64,000 nucleotides of DNA. Source: Halopseudomonas pelagia CL-AP6. GTDB lineage: Bacteria > Pseudomonadota > Gammaproteobacteria > Pseudomonadales > Pseudomonadaceae. The notes under the pieces were generated by a model, which worked only from the letters and a program-made list of their open reading frames with translations, was not told where the DNA came from and ran no database searches. The position numbers and the translations under genes are program-made. The number at the start of each line of letters is the position of its first letter. Within the stretch, counting starts at the first letter, position 1. The DNA lies in contig NZ_AROI01000006.1 of assembly GCF_000410875.1 (NCBI RefSeq), positions 282,974 to 346,973 on the forward strand, written 5' to 3'. Shown one piece after another: positions 19,501 through 30,783 of this stretch.

Positions 19501-20202
19501 GTTGCGGCGCTGCACCGAACAGTCACGCACGCCGAGTGCCAGCACACCGCCCTGGCCGTCGCCGAACACCTGCACCTCCAGATGCCGGGCGCGCTCAATG
19601 TATTTCTCGATAAATACGCCGGCGTCGCTGAAGTTGTTCTGCCCCAGCCGTTTGACTGTCTCGAAGGCTTCACTCAGCTCGCTGGCATCACGGCATACCC
19701 GCATGCCGATGCCGCCGCCGCCCGCAGTGCTTTTGAGCATGATCGGATAGCCCACCAGGTCGGCCGCCGCCAACGCGATGGCGAGGCTGTCCAACAGTTC
19801 AGTACCCTCAAGCATAGGTACGCCGTGCTGTTTGGCCAGCGCCCGGGCGGTATGCTTGAGGCCGAATACGCGCAGTTGTTCCGGGGTAGGGCCGACAAAC
19901 GCAATACCCGCCGCTTCACAGGCCTCGGCAAAGGCGGCGTTTTCCGAAAGAAAACCGTAACCAGGGTGAATCGCCTTGGCACCGCTTTGCCGGGCAGCCT
20001 CGAGAATTTTCTGCACATCCAGATAAGTCCCGGTAGCCGCGCCTTCGCCCAGCGAGATCGCCTCATCGGCCTGCTGGATATGCAGGCTAGCGGCATCGGC
20101 CTCGGAATAAACGGCTACGCCGCGAACATCGAGATTTTTCAGCGTGCGCAAGATGCGGCAGGCGATGGCGCCGCGGTTGGCGATTAGCAAGGTATCGAAC
20201 AT
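16600..20202 (-). CDS. Guanidine/urea carboxylase (biotin-dependent)
   Basis: Large biotin enzyme of 1200 residues. The biotin carboxylase domain (about 1-450; MFDTLLIANRGAIACRIL, GGGGIGMRV, EVNTRLQVEH) is followed by the AHS2/KipA-like and AHS1/KipI-like halves of the carboxyltransferase (about 480-1010) and a C-terminal biotinyl domain with the lysine in ESMKME (Lys1164). It is annotated in families as urea carboxylase, but enzymes in operons with two DUF1989 proteins and a guanidine-I riboswitch are guanidine carboxylases that make carboxyguanidine. Urea versus guanidine cannot be decided by eye. It is last in the operon, 143 bases after the preceding gene. No allophanate hydrolase gene follows. 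Confidence 0.93.
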   Translation of the reverse strand: MFDTLLIANRGAIACRILRTLKNLDVRGVAVYSEADAASLHIQQADEAISLGEGAATGTYLDVQKILEAARQSGAKAIHPGYGFLSENAAFAEACEAAGIAFVGPTPEQLRVFGLKHTARALAKQHGVPMLEGTELLDSLAIALAAADLVGYPIMLKSTAGGGGIGMRVCRDASELSEAFETVKRLGQNNFSDAGVFIEKYIERARHLEVQVFGDGQGGVLALGVRDCSVQRRNQKVIEETPAPNLPDGMADALCEAAIQLASAVQYRSAGTVEFVYDSEAAQFYFLEVNTRLQVEHGVTEQVWGVDLVRWMIELAAGDLPPLTELGKDLKAQGHAIQARVYAEDPGRDFQPCPGLLTAVNFPDANGQALRIDTWVEAGCEIPPYFDPMIAKVICWEPTRAAASAALHTTLGATQLYGVETNIDYIRQILLDTPFASGEPWTRCLEGLSYQANTFEVVSGGTQTTVQDVPGRLGYWAVGVPPSGPMDNLALQLGNRLLNNPTAAAGLEITMSGPTLKFNTDAVVAVTGAEIPLSIDGEPQPMHTSLLIKAGSQLALGTIAGAGARSYIALRGGVQVPDYLGSKSTFTLGQFGGHAGRALRAGDVLHLPALSDKGAGESLDENMRTTLPAVRELRVIYGPHAAPEYFTQAYMQRFLDTDWEVHFNSSRTGVRLIGPKPEWVREDGGEAGLHPSNIHDNPYAIGAVDFTGDMPVILGPDGPSLGGFVCPVSIIEADLWQMGQLKAGDRVRFIPVELETARELAVLREQAIQQLQPLCPASSPAVAPESPIVLDIGVDDTRLVARLSGDTHLLLEIGQPELDLVLRFRGHALMQSLEAMQLPGVNDLTPGIRSLQVHYQPETLPIDRLLRIVEDAWEAVCAARDLKVPSRIVHLPLSWDDPACQLAIDKYMTTVRKDAPWCPSNLEFIRRINDLPNLDEVHRTVFDASYLVMGLGDVYLGAPVATPLDPRHRLVTTKYNPARTWTAENSVGIGGAYMCVYGMEGPGGYQFVGRTLQMWNRYREVEAFGGMPWLLRFFDQIRFYPVSADELQVIRRDFPLGRYPLRIEETELRLNDYQAFLDQEADSIHTFRQQQQAAFKAERERWIANGQANYESEETLAEISEEAPLLVDQQGVESHIAGNLWQVQVSEGAQVKTGDVLVILESMKMEIPLVAPCDGVVSSIHVQPGSAVRAGQRVLVLQQK

Positions 20203-20264
20203 GATTGTTCCTCGGCCAGGTCGTCCTGGGTTACATATTCTGTGCTCCCCGGGTCGTCCCGGCG

Positions 20265-20300
20265 GGAGCTGCGAGCCGCAAGCTGCAAGCGGCTAGCTGT
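20265..20300. repeat. Short GCAAGC-rich hairpin before the carboxylase gene
   Basis: The 143-base gap before the carboxylase contains AGCCGC (20274-20279) and GCGGCT (20289-20294) around AAGCTGCAA. Similar AGCTGCAAGC-type low-complexity repeats are common between genes in pseudomonads. It may separate translation or stability of the carboxylase message from the upstream genes. Confidence 0.5.
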
Positions 20301-20345
20301 TAGATCGACAAATCGTTATTCACCGCGCGGCTCGCTGGAAGTGGA

Positions 20346-20981
20346 TCAATCCCAGACCAGTATCTCCGCCGGCGTCGGGTTGTAGCCATTGCACGGGTTA
20401 TTCAGCTGCGGGCAGTTAGAGATCAGGATGATGATGTCCATGTGCGCGACCAACTCGACATATTTGCCCGCGCCGGAGATGCCGTCTTCAAAGGTTAGGC
20501 CGCCTTCAGGGGTGACCGGCACGTTCATGAAGAAGTTGATATTGGCGCTGATATCGGCCTTGGTCAGGCGGCCGTCGTGCAGGCTGGCGCGCAGGAAGTT
20601 GTCGCGGCAGCTGTGCATATAACGTGTGCTCAACGCGTAGCGCACGGTATTACTTTCTTGTGCGCAGGCGCCGCCGAGGGTGTCATGGCGGCCGCAGGTA
20701 TCAGCGCTGATGGTCAGCATCGGGTTGCCCATATTGCTGTAGAGCACGCTGCCGGTGGTTAGATAAACGCTGTTTTGGCGGCGCAGGGTGCGTTGTACGT
20801 CATAGCGTTCGCGCGGGTTGCGGGCGCTGTAGAACAAGGTGTCGACCGCCTGATTGCCTTCCAGGTCCAGAAGGCGCACGGTCTGGCCGGCCTTGATGTC
20901 GAGCATAAAGGGTTCGCCAGCGGCGATGTTGCCGCGCAAGCGCGCGTTGTCTGGCTGTTTGTCGCTGTGGGTCAGTGTCAT
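20346..20981 (-). CDS. DUF1989 protein, urea carboxylase-associated family 2 (carboxyguanidine deiminase subunit)
   Basis: Protein of 211 residues with the DUF1989 core ([43 protein letters not shown], split into parts; [15 protein letters not shown]). Conserved Cys and His residues (DTCGRHD, CAQE) suggest a metal or catalytic site. In guanidine-degrading bacteria two such proteins form the heteromeric carboxyguanidine deiminase (CgdAB), releasing ammonia and giving allophanate. Which of the two genes is cgdA or cgdB I do not assign. It lies 11 bases after its paralogue. Confidence 0.88.
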   Translation of the reverse strand: MTLTHSDKQPDNARLRGNIAAGEPFMLDIKAGQTVRLLDLEGNQAVDTLFYSARNPRERYDVQRTLRRQNSVYLTTGSVLYSNMGNPMLTISADTCGRHDTLGGACAQESNTVRYALSTRYMHSCRDNFLRASLHDGRLTKADISANINFFMNVPVTPEGGLTFEDGISGAGKYVELVAHMDIIILISNCPQLNNPCNGYNPTPAEILVWD

Positions 20982-20992
20982 GTGGGCGGCCC

Positions 20993-21721
20993 TCAGAGGT
21001 GGATGCGATCGGTGTTGTACAGGCCGCGCACGTTTTCCGCGCGGGTGTTGCGGCAGAGCACGGTGATGCCGTCGTCGGCGACCTGATGCCAGCTCAGCTG
21101 TACCGGTTTGGGTGCGTACTGCGGATTCGGGTCCATGGGGTGCTGCAACGCGGTCAGCACCACCAGCGTGTCCATCGGTGCGTAGAGCTCGATCAGATCG
21201 CCGGCAGTGGAGTTGTCTGGGTGGAACTGGAAACGGCCTTCGGCATCAACGGTGACTTTACTGAACAGGTTCAGCGTCATCAGCAGGTCAGCCAAGTTCA
21301 TATTCCACTTGCCCATCTCGACCAGCAGATTGTCTACGCCGTTGCGGAAGAAGCCGTTGCGCAGCTCCTGGTAGCGACCTTCCCCATACTGGCTGATGAC
21401 CTCTTCGGCATTCAGCACACCGCCGAAGCTGTCGCTCCAGCCGCAAGTGTCGGTAACGATGGCCGCCAACACGCGGCCCATGTCCGAGTACAGGCAATGG
21501 CCGGCGGTAAGTTTGGCGGTGTGCTGGCACTTGAGGCTGTCCGGCAGGTTCAGGCGTTCACTTTTCTCATGGGCGTTGAACAGCATCATGCTGACGTTGG
21601 CGCCGCCTTCAGTATCGGTCAGACGCAGCATTTGGCCGCGCTTGAGCACGAATGAGGTGTGGCCGCCGCCGGGCAGCATTTCTTCAAATAACGTGGTGCG
21701 CAGGGGCGCTGGAACAGTCAT
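20993..21721 (-). CDS. DUF1989 protein, urea carboxylase-associated family 1 (carboxyguanidine deiminase subunit)
   Basis: Second DUF1989 protein, 242 residues, paralogous to the next gene: [19 protein letters not shown] aligns with [19 protein letters not shown], and [14 protein letters not shown] with [14 protein letters not shown]. It is the predicted partner subunit in carboxyguanidine deiminase. It carries DTCGWSD in place of DTCGRHD, so the putative active site differs between the two subunits, as expected for one catalytic and one supporting chain. It overlaps the ABC ATPase stop by 4 bases, indicating translational coupling. Confidence 0.88.
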   Translation of the reverse strand: MTVPAPLRTTLFEEMLPGGGHTSFVLKRGQMLRLTDTEGGANVSMMLFNAHEKSERLNLPDSLKCQHTAKLTAGHCLYSDMGRVLAAIVTDTCGWSDSFGGVLNAEEVISQYGEGRYQELRNGFFRNGVDNLLVEMGKWNMNLADLLMTLNLFSKVTVDAEGRFQFHPDNSTAGDLIELYAPMDTLVVLTALQHPMDPNPQYAPKPVQLSWHQVADDGITVLCRNTRAENVRGLYNTDRIHL

Positions 21722-22527
21722 GCGGAAGCTCCTTGCATATCAGGTGTCGCCAGTTTGCCAGTGATGCGTTCAGGCAAGGCATCCAGCGCGGCGCGTGCTG
21801 CCAGGCGATCACTGTTGAGGGGGATGTCGTAGGTAATACGAGCGCCATAGGCGCCGGGGGCCTGTGGGTCGATCCGGGTCTTGTCGAACACCATCAGGCG
21901 GGTGCCGAGGGTGAAACCCTCGCTCAGGTCGTGGGTGACCATAAATACGGTCAGGCCGGATTTTTTCCACAGGGACAGCAGCAGTTCATGCATATCCTTG
22001 CGGATGCCCGGATCCAGCGCGCCAAAGGGCTCGTCCAGCAACAATATGCGTGGCGTTTTGACCAGCGCCTGGGCGATCGCCAGACGCTGTTGCATACCGC
22101 CGGACAGTGCATGCGGGTATTTATCCAGCGCCTGCCCCAGGCCGACCGATTCGAGCATGGCAACACTGCGCTCCCGCGCTTCCCGGCGCTGCGTTCCCAG
22201 CAGGCGCCCCAGTAGCGGGGAGCCCTGCAGCTCCAGGCCGAGCATCACATTGCCGAGCACGGTCAGGTGCGGAAATACCGAATAGCGTTGAAACACTACG
22301 CCGCGTTCAGGACCGGGTTCTGCAGCCAGCGGTACGCCGTCCAGCAGTATCTGGCCCTTGCTGGGTTTTTCCTGACCCAGTAGCAGACGCAGGAAGGTCG
22401 ATTTGCCGCAGCCAGACGCGCCGACCATGGTGATGAACTCGCCGCTAGCGACCTCCAGGTTGAGATTTTCCAGCACTACATTGTCGTCGTATTGCTGCCA
22501 GACGTTGCGAATGGAAATGGCGCTCAT
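21718..22527 (-). CDS. ABC transporter ATP-binding protein, nitrate/taurine type
   Basis: ATPase of 269 residues in the NitT/TauT importer family. Walker A GASGCGKST, signature LSGGMQQR, Walker B ILLLDEPFGALD and the H-loop VTHDL are complete. It should drive uptake of guanidine, urea or a related nitrogen compound through the adjacent permease. Its start lies one base after the permease stop. No periplasmic binding-protein gene is present in the operon, so the transporter as encoded here is incomplete. Confidence 0.9.
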   Translation of the reverse strand: MSAISIRNVWQQYDDNVVLENLNLEVASGEFITMVGASGCGKSTFLRLLLGQEKPSKGQILLDGVPLAAEPGPERGVVFQRYSVFPHLTVLGNVMLGLELQGSPLLGRLLGTQRREARERSVAMLESVGLGQALDKYPHALSGGMQQRLAIAQALVKTPRILLLDEPFGALDPGIRKDMHELLLSLWKKSGLTVFMVTHDLSEGFTLGTRLMVFDKTRIDPQAPGAYGARITYDIPLNSDRLAARAALDALPERITGKLATPDMQGASA

Positions 22528-22528
22528 A

Positions 22529-23347
22529 TCAATGCGCTCCCTTGGGTTCGAACCAGGGAAAGAGCGCCCGGCACAGGCCTTTCAGCGCACGATCCATAAT
22601 AAAGGCCAGCAGTGTGATCCAGGCGACGTAGGGCAGGATCACGTCCATGGCCAGGTAACGGCGGACCAGAAAGATGCGATAGCCCAGGCCGTCGGTGGAG
22701 GCGATGGCTTCGGCGGCAATCAGGAACAGCCAGGCAGGCCCGAGCGCCAGACACAGCCCTTGCAGCAGTCTGGGTAACAGTTGCGGTAGCACCACGCGGA
22801 TTACGACCTGCCAGGTATTGGCGCCCAGGGTCTGGGCCTTGATCAGCAGTTCAGTCGGGATCTCGCTGACCCGTTGCTGCATGTCGCGGATCAGTACCGG
22901 GGTAATGCCAATCACAATCAGCATGACCTTGGACAACTCACCCAGCCCCATAACGATAAACAGAATCGGCAGGATCGATAGCGGCGGAATCATCGAGATC
23001 ACCGTAACCAGCGGCGATAGCGGTGTGCGCAATAGTGGTATCAGCATGGCCAGGCCAAGTACCAGGCTGGTTGCCGCAGCGATCGCCAGGCCCGTGCCCA
23101 GTCGCTTCAGACTAGCGCTGGTGTCATCCCACCATAGATAGGCACCGGTACGACGGTCCGGGGTAAAGGCCATCCGGTCTACCGCGTCGGCCATCTGGGT
23201 AAAGCTGGGCAGCAGTTTATCGTTCGGGTTTTCTGTCAGGCGTGCCTGCGAGCTTGAGAGATACAGCAGCAGCAACAGGGCGAAGGGCAAGAGCACCAGA
23301 CCCAGGTGTAGTACCCGTCCTGGCTTGCGGTTCATCAGGCGCGACAT
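22529..23347 (-). CDS. ABC transporter permease, nitrate/taurine type
   Basis: Inner-membrane permease of 272 residues with about six hydrophobic segments (for example VLHLGLVLLPFALLLLLYL and GLCLALGPAWLFLIAAEAI) and the EAA-like loop AQTLGANTWQVVIRVVLPQLLP that docks on the ATPase. The ATG at 23347 has GGGAG eight bases upstream; the open frame reaches 23578 but would then include the riboswitch, so the longer start is rejected. It is the first transporter gene after the riboswitch. A 26-codon leader reading frame overlaps its start by 13 bases. Confidence 0.9.
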   Translation of the reverse strand: MSRLMNRKPGRVLHLGLVLLPFALLLLLYLSSSQARLTENPNDKLLPSFTQMADAVDRMAFTPDRRTGAYLWWDDTSASLKRLGTGLAIAAATSLVLGLAMLIPLLRTPLSPLVTVISMIPPLSILPILFIVMGLGELSKVMLIVIGITPVLIRDMQQRVSEIPTELLIKAQTLGANTWQVVIRVVLPQLLPRLLQGLCLALGPAWLFLIAAEAIASTDGLGYRIFLVRRYLAMDVILPYVAWITLLAFIMDRALKGLCRALFPWFEPKGAH

Positions 23348-23415
23348 GGAAAGCTCCCAGCGAAAGAGGGAATGCGGGGCGACGAGGTGAAGCAAAACGA
23401 GAGTGCAGCAGGCAT
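23335..23415 (-). CDS. Putative 26-residue leader peptide before the permease
   Basis: ATG at 23415 is preceded by GGAG with six-base spacing and opens 26 codons ending in TGA at 23335-23337, inside the permease gene in another frame. The peptide reads MPAALSFCFTSSPRIPSFAG and ends SFPCRA. It begins just after the riboswitch. It may couple riboswitch control to permease translation, or be the remnant of a deleted binding-protein gene, or be chance. No family recognised. Confidence 0.35.
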   Translation of the reverse strand: MPAALSFCFTSSPRIPSFAGSFPCRA

Positions 23416-23457
23416 GGCAGTCTCCACGGGTTACAGGTAACGAGATCTCAGCTGTCT

Positions 23458-23557
23458 GAGGCTCTCCCGGGCTTTTATCCCGCCGTGTAACCCCCTTGCG
23501 GAGGTCGACAACTCTCGGACCAGTCATCTGCAGCGCAGATCGGAACCCTAGTTGTCC
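23458..23557 (-). promoter_or_regulatory. Guanidine-I (ykkC) riboswitch
   Basis: The minus strand carries the hallmark ykkC elements in order: CUAGGGUUCCG, then CUGGUCCGAGAG, then a GC-rich stem region, then ACGGCGGG and GGGAUAAAAGCCCGGGAGA. These form the guanidinium-binding aptamer known from this class. It lies about 110 bases before the permease gene and would switch the operon on when guanidinium is present. GGGUUACA within the aptamer (23486-23493) can also pair with UGUAACCC downstream (23428-23435), a candidate alternative helix for the switch. Confidence 0.93.
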
Positions 23558-23643
23558 ATTGGTGCCAAGTTGTATCAAGCCCGAGGGCGAGGCTACGTTG
23601 TTGGGGTCAGACAGACCCGGATCTCGTATGCACCGTTACCCAA

Positions 23644-23660
23644 TGCAGAGGTTGTGCCAA
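23644..23660 (-). promoter_or_regulatory. Candidate sigma-54 promoter of the guanidine operon
   Basis: The minus strand reads TTGGCACAACCTCTGCA, with GG and GC separated by ten bases, close to the consensus TGGCAC-N5-TTGCA. It lies about 87 bases upstream of the riboswitch. Sigma-54 control would fit a nitrogen-scavenging operon; an upstream activator site was not identified. Confidence 0.5.
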
Positions 23661-23787
23661 CACCTCAACCAGGCTGCTTAACGGGCTCTGCACCGCAACG
23701 GGGCACAGGCAGTACCCGCAGGTTGAAGCTATTTTGCGCCATGTTGGTGCTTTGAATGCTCTGTAATGGTGCGCTCGGAGACTGGGC

Positions 23788-23816
23788 TTGCCGCGGAAGA
23801 CGAACCCAGCTAATCT
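23788..23816 (+). promoter_or_regulatory. Promoter of rnpB
   Basis: TTGCCG (23788-23793) and TAATCT (23811-23816) are spaced by 17 bases; transcription would start near 23823-23826, exactly where the RNase P RNA begins. Confidence 0.65.
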
Positions 23817-23824
23817 TGCGCTCA

Positions 23825-24176
<352 letters not shown>

Positions 24177-24372
24177 ATTTTTACCTCTCGTCTTCAAAAC
24201 CCCTTCTGTTAGATCAAAAAAATCTTAATCGTGATAATTCACTTTAACTATGGGCGGCATCCGTCTGTAGGTTATGAAGTTGATCCCCTCTAGTTAAGGT
24301 TATTTCTCCCTAATACCCCCGTATTTGCCACTAAACCCCTGCCACATAACACTTTTTCCGTGAACTCCTTAC

Positions 24373-24402
24373 TTGACGGTGGCTGCGTGGGGTTCCTATA
24401 GT
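24373..24402 (+). promoter_or_regulatory. Promoter of the division and cell wall cluster
   Basis: TTGACG (24373-24378) and TATAGT (24397-24402) with an 18-base spacer. Transcription would begin at about 24409, directly at the first MraZ box. The rest of 24177-24372 is AT-rich, and I see no gene in it. Confidence 0.7.
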
Positions 24403-24410
24403 GTGCCAAA

Positions 24411-24435
24411 GTGGTATGAAGTGGGTAAAAGTGGG
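24411..24435 (+). promoter_or_regulatory. MraZ operator: three GTGG boxes at 10-bp spacing
   Basis: GTGGT, GTGGG and GTGGG start at 24411, 24421 and 24431, one helical turn apart. This is the known recognition pattern of MraZ (TGGGN repeats with 5-base spacers). A weaker TTGGT at 24441 continues the phase. MraZ bound here would repress its own operon. Confidence 0.85.
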
Positions 24436-24488
24436 TTGTTTTGGTAAAAGACGCCCGGCCAGCATCGTCATCAGGGGAAGCGCACATC

Positions 24489-24944
24489 GTGTTTCGAGGA
24501 GCCAACGCCATCAATCTGGACGCCAAAGGGCGACTGGCGATGCCTGCGCGTTATCGCGACCGGCTCCTGGGCGCTTGTGGTGGTCAATTGGTGGCGACTA
24601 TTGCCTTGGAAGACCGCTGTCTGTGGATTTACCCCCAGGCTGAATGGGACGAAATCGAAGAAACCCTCGGCAACCTGCCCAACATCAATCCTCAGGTTAA
24701 GCGTATGCAGCGTCTGCTGATTGGTAATGCCAACGATATCGAGCTGGACAGCAATGGTCGCTTCGTTGTTCCACCGCTGCTGCGCGAGTACGCAGGGCTG
24801 GACAAGAAGGTCATGCTGGTTGGCCAAGTGAACAAATTCGAGCTCTGGAGTGAAGATGCCTGGGAGGCTACCACCAGTGCCTACCTCAACGAAGTGCAGG
24901 ACGTTGGCAGCATGCCGGCCGAGCTGCATACCTTGAGGCTCTGA
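24489..24944 (+). CDS. mraZ: Transcriptional regulator MraZ
   Basis: DNA-binding protein of 151 residues with two SpoVT/AbrB-like repeats ([17 protein letters not shown] near the N-terminus and [20 protein letters not shown] in the second half), which assembles as a ring and binds the GTGG boxes upstream. I use the GTG at 24489, which gives the canonical [10 protein letters not shown] start and has GGGGAAG upstream; the frame is open further up but would run through the operator. It represses the division and cell wall cluster that it leads. rsmH follows after two bases. Confidence 0.95.
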   Translation: MFRGANAINLDAKGRLAMPARYRDRLLGACGGQLVATIALEDRCLWIYPQAEWDEIEETLGNLPNINPQVKRMQRLLIGNANDIELDSNGRFVVPPLLREYAGLDKKVMLVGQVNKFELWSEDAWEATTSAYLNEVQDVGSMPAELHTLRL

Positions 24945-24946
24945 TT

Positions 24947-25878
24947 ATGGAAATTCTTTACGGACACGTCAGCGTATTGCTTGAGGAGGCCCTGGATGGT
25001 CTCGCGGTGCGCCCCGGTGGCTTATATATAGATGGCACTTTTGGCCGCGGCGGCCACAGCCGCGCGGTACTCGCCAGGCTCTCGGACGAGGGCAGGCTGA
25101 TCGGCTTCGACAAGGACCCGGAGGCTATCCGGGTCGGTGAACAGCTGGCGGCCGAAGACGGCCGCTTTGTCGTTTTGCAAAGCTCGTTCGCCGATATGGC
25201 GCAGGAGCTGCGCCAGCGTGGGCTGCACGGCAAGGTGGATGGCGTACTGCTGGATCTGGGTGTGTCTTCTCCGCAGTTGGACGATGCCGAGCGCGGCTTC
25301 AGTTTTATGCAAGACGGCCCCTTGGATATGCGCATGGATCCGACCAGCGGCCAGAGCGCCGCCGAATGGATCAACAGTGCAGCCGAAGCCGATATCGCCA
25401 CCGTACTCAAGGAATATGGTGAGGAACGGTTCGCCAAGCGCATGGCCCGTGCGGTGGTCGCCCGCCGCGCTGAGCAGCCCTTCACGCGTACTGGCGATCT
25501 GGCAGAGGTGCTCAAGGTAGCCAATCCTGCCTGGGAAAAGCACAAGCATCCGGCTACCCGCGCGTTTCAGGGTATTCGCATTTTTATCAACCGCGAGCTG
25601 GATGATCTGGCGGAGGGCCTCAAGGCCGCGCTCGACGTTTTGGCTCCGGGTGGGCGTCTGGCAGTGATCAGCTTTCATTCCCTTGAAGACCGTATGGTCA
25701 AGCTCTTTATGCGCCGCGAGGCCAAGGGTGCGCCTTTGCCGCGGGATCTGCCTATTCGCGATGCAGACATCCCGGTGAGCATCAATCTGGTGGGCAAGGC
25801 AATCAAACCGTCAGCAGCTGAAGTTGCAGCCAATCCGCGCGCCCGCAGTGCGGTGTTGCGCATAGCGGAGAAACGCTG

Positions 25879-25879
<1 letters not shown>
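24947..25879 (+). CDS. rsmH: 16S rRNA (cytosine1402-N4)-methyltransferase RsmH
   Basis: SAM-dependent methyltransferase of 310 residues that N4-methylates C1402 of 16S rRNA, the same nucleotide that RsmI 2'-O-methylates; both enzymes are in this window. The N-terminus [13 protein letters not shown], the SAM motif [15 protein letters not shown], the catalytic region [20 protein letters not shown] (in parts) and the C-terminal [12 protein letters not shown] are all present. It is second in the cluster and overlaps ftsL by one base. Confidence 0.97.
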
Positions 25880-29384
<3,505 letters not shown>

Positions 29385-29392
<8 letters not shown>

Positions 29393-30782
29393 AGCCATGC
29401 AACTGTCGCAATTGCTCAAGCCGCTAGGTGCCAGCCTGGTCAGCGTCGATGCGCAGTTCGATAGCGTCAGCATCGATGCCCGTTATGTACGCCCCGGAGG
29501 GCTGTTTGTGGCCTTGCCGGGCGAGCGTGTCGATGGTCATGATTATCTGGCCCAGGCACGCGCCAACGGCGCAGCCGCCGCACTGGTGGCCCACGCAGTA
29601 GATGACCCGCTGCCGCAATTGCTGGTACACGACTGCCGCTACGCGCTGGGTCAACTGAGCGCCTTGGCGCGCGAGGCGTTCACCGGCCCGCTAGTGGCTA
29701 TTACTGGCTCCAGTGGCAAGACCACGGTAAAGGAAATGCTCGCGGCTATTTTGCGTCAGCGGGCTAAGGATCAAGGCCGGGTACTGGCGACCCGCGGCAA
29801 TCTGAACAACGAGCTGGGCGTACCGCTGACCTTGCTGGAGCTGGGCGCAGAGCATCAGTTTGCTGTGATTGAAATGGGTGCTGCCGAGCTGGGTGATATC
29901 AGTTACAGCATGGCGCTAGCCAAGCCCAACGTAAGCATACTGACCAACGCCGGCATGGCGCACGTTGGGCGTTTTGGCAGTCCAGAGGCGATCGCTCGGG
30001 CCAAGGGGGAGATCATTACCGACCTGACTGCCGAAGGGCAGGCGGTCATCAATCTGGACAGCCCCTGGTTCGAACAGTGGTATCAGCATTTGGGCAAGCG
30101 TAAGTCGCTGGCTTTCAGTTTAAGTAATCCGACTGCCGAGCTGCGTGCCGAATCGATTGAACTGGATGAACGTGGTTGTCCGGGCTTTTTGCTGGTCACC
30201 CCGCAAGGGTCGATCACCGTGCAACTGAATCTGCTTGGCTATCACAATATTGCCAATGCGCTGGCTGCTGCCGGTGCCGCGCAACTGCTCGGCACCGATC
30301 TGGAATTGATTCGTCGTGGCCTGGCGCGGGTGAAGCCAGTTGCCGGACGGGCATTCCCGATTGCGGGTGAGGCCGGTGCGCTGATTATCGATGATAGTTA
30401 CAACGCCAACCCGGCATCGATGAAGGCCGCTATCGATATTCTGGCCGCGCTGCAGGGGCGTCGCATCCTGGTGCTGGGTGATATGGGCGAACTCGGCGAA
30501 TGGGAGCAGGACAGTCATCGCGAGGTAGGTGCATACGCCCGCGAGATGGGACTTGATGCCCTGTATGCCGTAGGCCGGCTTTCCGCTTTGGCAGTGGACA
30601 GCTTCGGCGATGAGGCGCTGCTGTTCAGTAGCCGTGCCGATCTGGTCGAGGCGCTAAGGCCTGAGTTGGATGCTAACACCCGAGTACTGGTCAAAGGTTC
30701 GCGTAGCGCCGGTATGGAAGAAGTGGTCGCTGGACTGCAGGCGACACATCAATCCGACAATAACAACGATAAGGCCCGCTGA
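29385..30782 (+). CDS. murF: UDP-MurNAc-pentapeptide synthetase MurF
   Basis: Ligase of 465 residues that adds D-Ala-D-Ala to the UDP-MurNAc-tripeptide. The ATP loop is [12 protein letters not shown]; further motifs are [26 protein letters not shown] and [15 protein letters not shown] use the ATG at 29385, with GGGAGG six bases before it and an 8-base overlap with murE; an upstream in-frame ATG at 29295 lies inside murE and is rejected. mraY begins one base after the stop. Confidence 0.96.
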
Positions 30783-30783
30783 T

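Noticed and set aside
23348..23578. Longer permease reading frame
   Set aside because: It would be translated from within the guanidine-I riboswitch; ATG 23347 has a good ribosome site.
24441..24488. mraZ start at the TTG of 24441
   Set aside because: Falls in the operator region; GTG 24489 gives the canonical N-terminus.
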